A stretch of 8,567 nucleotides of DNA, taken from Actinomycetota bacterium (GTDB lineage: Bacteria; Actinomycetota; Actinomycetes; Streptosporangiales; Streptosporangiaceae). Each line of letters opens with the position of its first letter. Position 1 is the first letter of the stretch. The notes under the pieces are model-generated. The model was given only the letters and a program-made list of their open reading frames with translations. It was not told where the DNA came from and searched no databases. The position numbers and the translations under genes were made by a program. This document shows positions 1-5,584 of this stretch, piece by piece. Location: NCBI GenBank assembly GCA_003140115.1, contig PLIQ01000258.1, positions 1,906 to 10,472 of the forward strand, read 5' to 3'.

Positions 1-284
1 GTGCCGCTCCCGTAGAGCGGGCTGTGGCCGACCAAGGTGTACCTGCCTGCCGGGACCGTTACCGAGTAGGTAGCACTCGCGCCGATGGGAACATCACGGT
101 GAACGCCGGGGCCCGTCACGGTCACGGTCCCCGGCCACGGACGCGGCAACCCCGGTGCCGGCCCGCCGACTCCATACAGGTGACCAGTCAAGGTGCCATC
201 GGCGGGGTTCTGCGCCGAGCACGCCGACGTGAACCCGGCCAGGAACACAGCAGCCAGGGGCAGACCGATCAGGGAGATTCTCAC
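1..284 (-). CDS. Putative lipoprotein, N-terminal part (cut by window edge)
   Basis: About 94 residues are visible from a GTG at 284; the C-terminus lies beyond the left edge. Residues 1-21 form a short signal peptide (MRISLIGLPLAAVFLAGFTSA), followed by Cys22 in a permissive lipobox (TSA-C), so the product is probably lipid-anchored outside the membrane. After the signal comes a Gly/Pro-rich segment (GHLYGVGGPAPGLPRPWPG) and alternating hydrophobic residues ending in VTVPAGRYTLVGHSP. This resembles the small beta-sandwich domains of the carboxypeptidase-regulatory-like type that occur in many actinobacterial secreted proteins; that is family knowledge, not a search result. GTG was chosen because the frame is otherwise open only back to a TAG near 370, has no other usual start codon, and loses its third-position G/C bias above 284. 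A GGGAG lies too close to the GTG for normal spacing, so translation may be weak or leaderless. The specific role is unknown. Confidence 0.72.
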   Translation of the reverse strand, partial: MRISLIGLPLAAVFLAGFTSACSAQNPADGTLTGHLYGVGGPAPGLPRPWPGTVTVTGPGVHRDVPIGASATYSVTVPAGRYTLVGHSPLYGSG

Positions 285-523
285 TCCCGTTGGACGAAAC
301 GCGCCTGTCGCGCGGTTCCAGGCGTTCGTCGCACGTGCGCGTCGCCCGGATCTTGCGGAGCGCTGGGCCTAGCCAGAGCGATCTCCAGCCGACGCACCGT
401 CCGATGCGAGCTGTCCGAGAATGACCAGAGCGCATGCCACGGTCCGTTCGGTCAAGAAGAGAACACGTCGGTGGGCGCGGTCACTGTGTCACGTCCGGAC
501 TGCCGCACGCTGTTGATGGGACC
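285..523. other. Divergent intergenic spacer
   Basis: This 239-base spacer separates the divergently transcribed lipoprotein and SWIM-tail genes and must hold both promoters. I could not find a convincing -10/-35 pair on either strand. A short direct repeat of GTCAC (at 480-484 and 488-492) lies about 35 bases before the plus-strand start. A 16-base word, GCCACGGTCCGTTCGG (436-451), recurs exactly at 5218-5233. Open frames cross the spacer on both strands, but they lack coding-type codon use and recognisable domains. Confidence 0.5.
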
Positions 524-1768
524 ATGGCTGACATGCAGGTCGCCGATGTCCGGACACTGATCGACGGGCTGCGATGGGATCGGCGGCGCCATCCCTACAG
601 CGGGCGCCGGGAGTACTCCCAGCGCGCCCGGGCGGTCGCCGCTGCAGTCGCGGACCTGATCGAGGCGGGTGATGCCGCAGGCGCGGGCCCGCTGGCGCGG
701 CGCGCGGTGGAGCGTGTCACCGCCGCGCTCATGTATATGGACGATTCGGCCGGAATCGTCGGTGACGACCTGCGCACGCTGATGGCCTTGTACGCGCGGG
801 CCTGCCGTTCAGCAGCTCCGGACGCTGGGCGCCTGGCGGGGTGGCTGGTGTCCATGCAGCTCGACGGGCCAGGCTGGCCCGCCATCGAGCTCAAAGAATT
901 CGCCGAAGCCCTTGGCCCCCGCGGTCTCGCCGAGGTCGCCCGGCTGACCGAAGAACGCGGCGTTACCGCCGAACCGGACTCCTGGACCGCGCGGGGAATC
1001 AAAGATCTCCGAGAGCAGCTGGCCGCAGTGTCCGGCGACATCGACGCCCACGTCACGGTGCTAGCCGAGGATCTGCGCGGCGCGCACCGGTACAGCGAGA
1101 TCGTAGAGGTGCTGCGCGCCGCCGGGCGGGACGACGACGCCGAGCAGTGGGCGCGCAAGGGGCTGGCCGAGCAGCCGTCGGGCTTCCAGACCGACCGACT
1201 CCGCGACCAGCTCGTGGACCTGCTGCTCGACGGCGGCAGAGGAGCAGAGGCGGTTGCCGTCACCCGCGAGATCTACGAACGGCGGGCCATTCATCAGGAC
1301 TACCTCACGCTCCGCCATGCCGCCCAGCAGGCAGGCCAATGGGCCGATCTCAGCGGCTGGGCACTCAGCCTGCTCCGCGACCGGGCCCACACCGAACCGT
1401 GGTACGTCAGGGAGCTGATCAGCGTCCTGGTGAGCGAGAACCTACTCGATGAGGCGTGGGCGGCCGCGATGGCGAACCCCGGTCAGGTCCCCGGGTCCCA
1501 GTGGTTCCAGCTGATCGAGGTGCGGGAGAAGAACCATCCCGCCGACGTGATCCGCCCCTACCAGGACCTGATCGAGATCGGGCTGGAAAGAGCCAGCGAC
1601 AAGTACCGCTACCCCAAGGCGGTCAAGAGCATCAAACGCCTGCGGGACTACTACCACCGCACCGGCGACGAGGCCGGTTTCACCGCCTACGTTGCCGACC
1701 TGCGGCAGCGGCACCGCCGTAAGACGTCCTTTATCGCCAAACTCGACAAGGCACTAGCCAGCCGCTAA
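524..1768 (+). CDS. Helical-repeat protein related to the C-terminal part of SWIM zinc-finger proteins
   Basis: The 414-residue product is almost entirely alpha-helical, with no signal peptide or membrane segment, so it is probably cytoplasmic. Several stretches match what I know of the region downstream of the zinc finger in actinobacterial SWIM proteins: MDDSAGIVGDDLRTLM (about residues 72-87), AGWLVSMQLDGPGWP (105-119), DLREQLAAVSGDIDAHV (161-177), GRDDDAEQWARKGLAE (201-216) and a basic C-terminal end with YVADLRQRHRRKTSF. The C-x-C...C-x-H zinc ligands that normally precede this region are absent. The ATG at 524 was chosen because third-position G/C bias begins there; an in-frame ATG at 434 would add 30 poorly coding residues, and an ATG at 533 is also possible. 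No strong ribosome binding site is visible. The gene is convergent with the downstream exporter operon. It may be a stand-alone scaffold-like domain or a truncated gene. Its function is not known. Confidence 0.75.
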   Translation: MADMQVADVRTLIDGLRWDRRRHPYSGRREYSQRARAVAAAVADLIEAGDAAGAGPLARRAVERVTAALMYMDDSAGIVGDDLRTLMALYARACRSAAPDAGRLAGWLVSMQLDGPGWPAIELKEFAEALGPRGLAEVARLTEERGVTAEPDSWTARGIKDLREQLAAVSGDIDAHVTVLAEDLRGAHRYSEIVEVLRAAGRDDDAEQWARKGLAEQPSGFQTDRLRDQLVDLLLDGGRGAEAVAVTREIYERRAIHQDYLTLRHAAQQAGQWADLSGWALSLLRDRAHTEPWYVRELISVLVSENLLDEAWAAAMANPGQVPGSQWFQLIEVREKNHPADVIRPYQDLIEIGLERASDKYRYPKAVKSIKRLRDYYHRTGDEAGFTAYVADLRQRHRRKTSFIAKLDKALASR

Positions 1769-2012
1769 GACCAGCTTGCCGCCCTCCCGTCCCTACTCGA
1801 TTGCGCTGAACCATCAAGGTCGCTTGAGCCGTCCCCTTCGGGCTGAGTACCGTGGCTCCTCGTGGTCTTTGTCTAGCCCGTAAGTCACTCGCCGGCAATC
1901 TGCCTCTGGGCAGCTCCCCCAAGCGCAGGGCATGTTTTCCCCTCAAGGCCCTGTCGGGCCGCAGGCAAGCCAGATGATCACTCAGGAATCCGGCGACTGC
2001 TGCTGATCCGGT
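1769..2012. terminator. Convergent intergenic region with two small hairpins, possible bidirectional terminator
   Basis: This region lies between two convergent stop codons, where transcripts from both sides should end. Two short perfect stems are visible: CTGCC-TCTG-GGCAG at 1900-1913 and GGCCC-TGTC-GGGCC at 1947-1960. Neither is followed by a T tract on the plus strand. On the minus strand, the second stem is followed by a purine-rich GGGGAAAA stretch rather than T residues. Hairpins without U tracts are common at actinobacterial gene ends, but these stems are only 5 bp, so the terminator call is weak. No gene is supported here; an open minus-strand frame at 1731-1946 has no recognisable domain. 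Confidence 0.3.
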
Positions 2013-3848
2013 TCATGAGACGTCGCGGCGCCTGGTGATCAGGGCGGGGATGGCCAGGAAGGCGGCGGCGTACAGGCCGAGGGTGAGGAAGGCGAGCGCG
2101 GGCGCGACCTGCGCTTCCTGCAGAGGAGGACCACCAAAGGCCACGTTGAAGTTGCCGTCCAGGTTGACCAGCGTGTTGGTGCCGGCATCGGGCAGGACCT
2201 CGTAAATCCGCAGGATGACCCCGTGCAGCAGCCCGGCGAAGTACTCGATCGACGGCTCGGCCACGACGGCCCACAACAGCACCGCGCCGATCGCCGCGCC
2301 GGCGCTGCGCAGCCAGACCCCGAGGGCCAGGCCAGCGGCGGCGTAGACCAGGCCCAGCATGAGCGCGGCGGCCAGCGCGCCGGCGACGTGACCGAAGGCC
2401 GGGAAATGGCTGCCCGCGGGGGCCAGGGACCCGGTCTGGTGCAGCGCGACCACTGCGCTGGCCGCGGCGGCCAAGAGGAACGTCAGCGCGACGCTGACCG
2501 CGACCGCGGTTGCGAGGGCCAGCGCCTGGCCGGTAAAGGTCCGCAGCCTGCCCGGGCCCTGCAGCAGGGCGGTCCTGATGGTGTTCCGGCCCCAGTCGCT
2601 GCCTCCGGTCAGCGCGCCGAGCAGCATGAGCACGGCGGCGCCGTAAAGTCCGTTGAACTGGCCGAAGCCGTTCAGCGCAGCCGTCAGATACTGGTCCGGC
2701 AGCAGGGTCGACAACACCTGCGGCGCATTGATGCCCAGCGAGATGCCGGTATTGGCGGTCGCATACAGCACGTATCCGGAGATGTAGCTGGTGATCAGCA
2801 TGTCGGCGGGCAGCACCAGGATCAGGGCTACCACGGCCGGGCGCTTGCGCATGACCAGCAGCTCGGCGCGCAGCGAGGCAAGCACTCCGGTGACGGCGGT
2901 CTGCGGCCGCGGCGGCCCGGCTGCCCGGCTGGTGCCGGACGAGCGTGCCGCCGGGCGGCGCCGGAGGCGGAGCCTGCGGCTTCTTTCGGTGACCGCATCC
3001 CGGCGCCGCAGCAGGACCATGGTCAGGGCAAGGGCGCCCGCAATGTAGGCAGCCAGGGTCCAGGCCGCCGCAGCGGGGCGCACCGGCAGGTAATTCTGCG
3101 AGCCCGCGCCGCCGCCCGATGTCCCGAACAGCCCGGTCAAGGTGACCGCGCATGCGCCCGGCGTCAGGTCGCTGATGGTCCGCAGGGCCCCGCGCGGGAT
3201 CTGCAAGGCCAGACCGTACAAGGTGCTCTCGATGATCAGCGTCCACAGCAGGGCGGCCGCGGCCGCGCCGGCCGCGCTGCGGCACGCCGTGCCCAGGAAC
3301 AGGCCGATCATCCCGTAGGCGAGCGCAATGAGCAGCGCCACGCCTACCCCCTCGGCGATGACGACGCTGCCCGGCATGGCGCCGAGGTACGGGTTCACCG
3401 ACCGGGACTCCACCAGCCGGATCACGATGCTCGCGGCCGCCGCCACGGCGAAGGTCGCCAGCACGCTGGCCGCCATGGCCACCGCCAGCGCGAGCGCCTG
3501 GCCCGCGAAGGTCCGCGCCCGGCCCGGTCCCTGCAGCAGTGCCGTCGTGATCGTGCCCCGGCCCCAGTCGCCGCCCGCCATCGCCGCGCCCAGGACGATG
3601 AACGGCGTCGTGCCGTAGATGGAGAACTGGGAAACCGCGATGATGTTGAACTGGCTCGGCAGCAGGGACTGCAGGTTCTGCGCCGGGGTGCCGTAGGTGC
3701 TGTAATCCGTCGGGGTCAGAGTCAGGTAAAAGATGAACTCCGCCACATAATCGCTCAGCAGCACCAGCACCGGCGTGACCAGCATCAGCCCCCAGGCGGC
3801 CGGCCATCTCCGCAGCACCAGCAGCTCAGCGCGCATCGACGCGAGCAT
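2013..3848 (-). CDS. Fused tandem ABC-2 type exporter permease (two homologous halves in one chain)
   Basis: This 611-residue inner-membrane protein is the membrane partner of the ATPase encoded just upstream. It consists of two homologous halves (about residues 1-280 and 322-611), each with about six hydrophobic segments. A basic, Pro/Arg-rich linker (about 284-321) joins them. The duplication is plain to see: SMRAELLVLRRWPA matches SLRAELLVMRKRPA, GDWGRGTITTALLQGPGR (93-110) matches SDWGRNTIRTALLQGPGR (417-434), and RTFAGQALAL matches RTFTGQALAL. Usual ABC-2 permeases of this kind are about 250-300 residues and act as pairs, so this chain is about double length and could supply both halves of the pore. 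The ATG at 3848 was chosen because it lies 4 bases after the ATPase stop and has AAAGGG (3859-3864) 10 bases upstream. An earlier ATG at 3917 would overlap the ATPase by over 60 bases. The substrate is unknown; drug, peptide or lipid export is plausible. Confidence 0.88.
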   Translation of the reverse strand: MLASMRAELLVLRRWPAAWGLMLVTPVLVLLSDYVAEFIFYLTLTPTDYSTYGTPAQNLQSLLPSQFNIIAVSQFSIYGTTPFIVLGAAMAGGDWGRGTITTALLQGPGRARTFAGQALALAVAMAASVLATFAVAAAASIVIRLVESRSVNPYLGAMPGSVVIAEGVGVALLIALAYGMIGLFLGTACRSAAGAAAAALLWTLIIESTLYGLALQIPRGALRTISDLTPGACAVTLTGLFGTSGGGAGSQNYLPVRPAAAAWTLAAYIAGALALTMVLLRRRDAVTERSRRLRLRRRPAARSSGTSRAAGPPRPQTAVTGVLASLRAELLVMRKRPAVVALILVLPADMLITSYISGYVLYATANTGISLGINAPQVLSTLLPDQYLTAALNGFGQFNGLYGAAVLMLLGALTGGSDWGRNTIRTALLQGPGRLRTFTGQALALATAVAVSVALTFLLAAAASAVVALHQTGSLAPAGSHFPAFGHVAGALAAALMLGLVYAAAGLALGVWLRSAGAAIGAVLLWAVVAEPSIEYFAGLLHGVILRIYEVLPDAGTNTLVNLDGNFNVAFGGPPLQEAQVAPALAFLTLGLYAAAFLAIPALITRRRDVS

Positions 3849-3852
3849 CCGG

Positions 3853-4854
3853 CTAGTGCCCTTTCGCGCGCTGATGCCGCCGCCGCGAGCGGCGGCCCTG
3901 GACCGCACCGCCGCCATCTCGCTCAGGCCAGCGCACGGAGTCGGCGCCGCCGGTCCGCCCGCCGGTCAGCTCGAGGAACACTTCCTGCAGCGAGCGCCGC
4001 CCGGTGCGGATCTCGCTCACCGCCAGTCCCGCGCCGACTAGCTGCCGGTTGACCGCCGCGGCCCCGGCCGGATCAGGTTCCCGCAGGCCCAGGCGCAGCA
4101 GCCCGTCGGACAGCTCGGCGTGGTCTACTTCCGCGAGCCCGGGAGCCAGCGCGGCCGCCTGGCTGGCCGGCTCGGCGCGGACCCACAACTGCGGCTGGCC
4201 GCGCAGCTGCCCGGGCGTGCCCTCGGCCAGCATCCGGCCGCCGCTGATCACCCCGACCCGCCCGCACAGCTGCTCGACCTCGCCCATGTCGTGGCTGGAC
4301 AGCACGATCGTCTTGCCGCCGCCGCCCAGCTCGGCGATCAGCCGCCGCATCTGCAGCTGCCCGGCCGGGTCCAGGCCATTGGACGGCTCGTCCAGGATCA
4401 GCAGCTCCGGGTCCTTCAGCAGCGCCGCCGCGACTCCAAGCCGTTGTTTCATGCCCAGGCTGTAGGTCGCGACCGCGTCCCTGGCACGCGCGGTGAGCGC
4501 GGCCTGGTCAAGTACGGCATCCACCCGCGAGTCCGGGACGCCAGACCTTCTAGCCGCGGCGCGCAGGTTGTCCCGCCCCGACATGAACGGGTAGAACGCG
4601 GTCTCTCCCATCGCGCCCGTGCGCCGCAGGCCCGCCGGGGCACCCGGCGGCCGGCCCAGCACCCGGATCAGCCCCGACGTCGGCCGCACCAGGCCCAGCA
4701 GCATCCGCAAGGTGGTGGTCTTGCCCGCGCCGTTCGGACCCAGCAGCCCGTACGTCTCACCCGCCTCCACGCACAGGTCAAGACCGTCCACCGCGGTCAC
4801 GTACCCGCCGAAGCGCTTGACCAGGCCGCGCACCTCCACCACCCGATCGCCCAT
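3853..4854 (-). CDS. ABC transporter ATP-binding protein, DrrA/BcrA-like exporter class
   Basis: This 333-residue cytoplasmic ATPase powers the membrane protein encoded 4 bases downstream. All nucleotide-binding motifs are present: Walker A GPNGAGKTT (residues 39-47, Lys45), signature YSLGMKQRL (131-139), Walker B LLILDEP (151-157, catalytic Glu156), D-loop NGLDP (159-163) and switch His188 in SSHD. The Q-loop position holds Glu84 (MGETAFYPFMSGRDNL) instead of Gln, a variant I associate with bacitracin/lantibiotic-type exporters. About 100 residues after the core form the accessory C-terminal domain usual in DrrA-like proteins, ending LQEVFLELTGG, then a basic tail rich in Arg. The ATG at 4854 is fixed by GGAGG at 4861-4865, six bases away; a longer frame to 4923 would add 23 residues that do not look like the family. 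The substrate cannot be inferred, and no regulator or resistance gene adjoins it. Confidence 0.93.
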   Translation of the reverse strand: MGDRVVEVRGLVKRFGGYVTAVDGLDLCVEAGETYGLLGPNGAGKTTTLRMLLGLVRPTSGLIRVLGRPPGAPAGLRRTGAMGETAFYPFMSGRDNLRAAARRSGVPDSRVDAVLDQAALTARARDAVATYSLGMKQRLGVAAALLKDPELLILDEPSNGLDPAGQLQMRRLIAELGGGGKTIVLSSHDMGEVEQLCGRVGVISGGRMLAEGTPGQLRGQPQLWVRAEPASQAAALAPGLAEVDHAELSDGLLRLGLREPDPAGAAAVNRQLVGAGLAVSEIRTGRRSLQEVFLELTGGRTGGADSVRWPERDGGGAVQGRRSRRRHQRAKGH

Positions 4855-4860
4855 CACGAC

Positions 4861-4865
4861 CCTCC
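4861..4865 (-). promoter_or_regulatory. Ribosome binding site of the exporter ATPase gene
   Basis: Read on the minus strand this is GGAGG, six bases before the ATG at 4854. It is the strongest Shine-Dalgarno match near any start in the window. It decides between the ATG at 4854 and the longer frame that begins at 4923. Confidence 0.75.
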
Positions 4866-4935
4866 AACCTGCGCCCGGACACATCGGCCTGCCCCGGCCC
4901 TGCACCTGATGAGATCCGCTCACCGTCTGCCCTCA

Positions 4936-4964
4936 GTTGTACGGGCCACCGGACGCCGCATCAA
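4936..4964 (-). promoter_or_regulatory. Possible promoter of the ABC exporter operon
   Basis: On the minus strand, TTGATG (4959-4964) is followed after exactly 17 bases by TACAAC (4936-4941). Each hexamer agrees with the vegetative sigma-factor consensus (TTGACA / TATAAT) at four of six positions, and the spacing is ideal. Transcription would start near 4929, giving a leader of about 75 bases before the ATPase ATG. Actinobacterial promoters are variable and such matches occur by chance, so this is a candidate only. Confidence 0.35.
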
Positions 4965-5327
4965 CCAGGCTGCCTAATCCAGGCCTGCGAGCCCTGTCCG
5001 TCCTCCTCGCCGGCACCCAGATCCGTGCGAGCGCGGCGAATCAGGCCGTCTTGACGGCGGCACTGCCCGGCTGGGGCGGCGCGGCCGGGAACGGGACGGG
5101 GCCCGCCAAGGCCAGAGCCCGGCGCGAGAAGCGCCGGACCCGGCGCAGCACAGCGTCGTGAGACCGCGACCTGATCGCACAGCCACCGCAAGCTCGCCCG
5201 GTAGCCAGGAGACTCTCGCCACGGTCCGTTCGGCCTCCTCAATTCGGCCAAGTGGGATCGGGGCCTCGCGCTGTTCCTCACGTCGAGGAAGTCGCCGTTG
5301 TCCCTGAGGGCCGCAACCTGCTGTCCT
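4965..5327. other. Gene-poor spacer with a possible gene remnant and hairpins
   Basis: No intact gene can be supported here. On the minus strand, a frame ending in TGA at 5041-5043 has strongly actinobacterial codon use for its last 39 or so codons (from about 5160 down). Its deduced sequence includes HDAVLRRVRRFSRRALALAG. Above that the third-position bias fades and the frame closes at a TGA near 5239, with no good start codon. This could be the 3' end of a decayed gene; I do not recognise the product. Two inverted repeats stand out: GCCGTC-TT-GACGGC (5045-5058) and a 7-bp stem CCGGCGC-GAGAA-GCGCCGG (5119-5137). Longer minus-strand frames (4961-5422 and 4974-5222) also cross the area but show no domain. 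Any kup promoter should also lie in the right part of this spacer; I found no clear one. Confidence 0.35.
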
Positions 5328-5492
5328 GGCTGGCCGGAAGACCCGCCTGACGGCGGGGGGAAGCCGCCTGCCCGTAGGACTCGATGGGTGGAGTCGGTTC
5401 TGAGCTGCAAGGTTGTTAGCATTTCACCTGGATCGCGTGAAGGCCGGGCTAACTTGGTGTGAGTGGGCAGCTAACCTGCGTGTTTAACAGCC
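5328..5492 (+). promoter_or_regulatory. Candidate ydaO-type (c-di-AMP) riboswitch upstream of kup
   Basis: Several blocks occur in the order and spacing of the ydaO/yuaA c-di-AMP riboswitch as I remember its consensus. GCCGGAAG (5333-5340) is followed by a CCCGCC-TGAC-GGCGGG stem (5342-5357), then GGGAAGCC (5358-5365) like the consensus GGGGAACC. GGGTGGAGTCGG (5386-5397) resembles the actinobacterial GGGTGAATCGG, and near the 3' end lies CAGCTAACC (5468-5476), the most conserved block. A possible closing helix is GGCTG (5328-5332) with CAGCC (5488-5492). A variable hairpin TTCAC/GTGAA (5423-5427/5437-5441) sits in the middle. The family is known to control potassium transporters and cell-wall genes, usually shutting expression off when c-di-AMP binds, and the gene downstream is kup. 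Some consensus positions differ (for example GGAG for GAAT), so this may be a divergent or decayed member. No covariance search could be run. Confidence 0.6.
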
Positions 5493-5503
5493 CCGGCGCA
5501 AAC

Positions 5504-5507
5504 GGAG
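5504..5507 (+). promoter_or_regulatory. Ribosome binding site of the kup leader ORF
   Basis: GGAG lies 8 bases before the ATG at 5516, a normal spacing. The kup start itself at 5581 has no comparable site (GAGCCCGG just before it), so this appears to be the main ribosome entry point for the kup message. Confidence 0.5.
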
Positions 5508-5515
5508 ACTCCCTC

Positions 5516-5584
5516 ATGGCTGGCGAGCGAGGAGAGAAACCCGGATATCCGAAGCGCGCCCAAGAGTTCATCGAGCCCGGATGA
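5516..5584 (+). CDS. 22-codon leader ORF coupled to kup
   Basis: A short ORF runs from ATG at 5516 to TGA at 5582-5584. It encodes 22 residues beginning MAGERGEKPGYPKR and ending EFIEPG. Its stop overlaps the kup start in the sequence ATGA, the usual arrangement for translational coupling. A GGAG is placed 8 bases before its ATG, while kup lacks a good site of its own. The peptide is hydrophilic and charged, with no membrane segment and no run of identical codons that would suggest amino-acid attenuation. Bases 5509-5515 (CTCCCTC) can pair with GAGCGAG at 5525-5531 with one mismatch, placing the ATG in the loop. The ORF therefore probably acts in cis to control kup translation just downstream of the candidate riboswitch. 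Whether the peptide itself matters is unknown; a chance ORF is the main alternative. Confidence 0.45.
   Translation: MAGERGEKPGYPKRAQEFIEPG

Noticed and set aside
94..435. A 113-codon minus-strand open frame overlapping the lipoprotein gene
   Set aside because: The competing frame from 284 has a signal peptide, a lipobox and a plausible secreted domain; this one has none.
24..560. A 178-codon plus-strand open frame at the left edge
   Set aside because: It lies antisense to the lipoprotein signal peptide and has no recognisable domain or suitable codon use.
1978..3807. A 609-codon open frame on the minus strand overlapping the permease in another frame
   Set aside because: Its translation is Arg/Gly/Ala-rich without domains and shares DNA with the permease frame, whose repeated membrane motifs are clearly real.
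2223..4052. A 609-codon open frame on the plus strand opposite the exporter genes
   Set aside because: It is antisense to the ATPase and permease genes, which have full family motifs. Its translation is low-complexity (Gln, Arg, Gly, His) with no domain, as expected for a shadow frame in high-GC DNA.
5119..5137. Strong 7-bp hairpin considered as an intrinsic terminator
   Set aside because: No T tract follows on either strand, and no gene clearly ends just before it. It may be a by-product of Arg-rich codons in a decayed gene.
4961..5422. A 153-codon minus-strand open frame across the spacer and the kup leader
   Set aside because: It lacks coding-type third-position bias and any domain, and it runs antisense through the structured leader. 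It is kept only as part of the spacer description.
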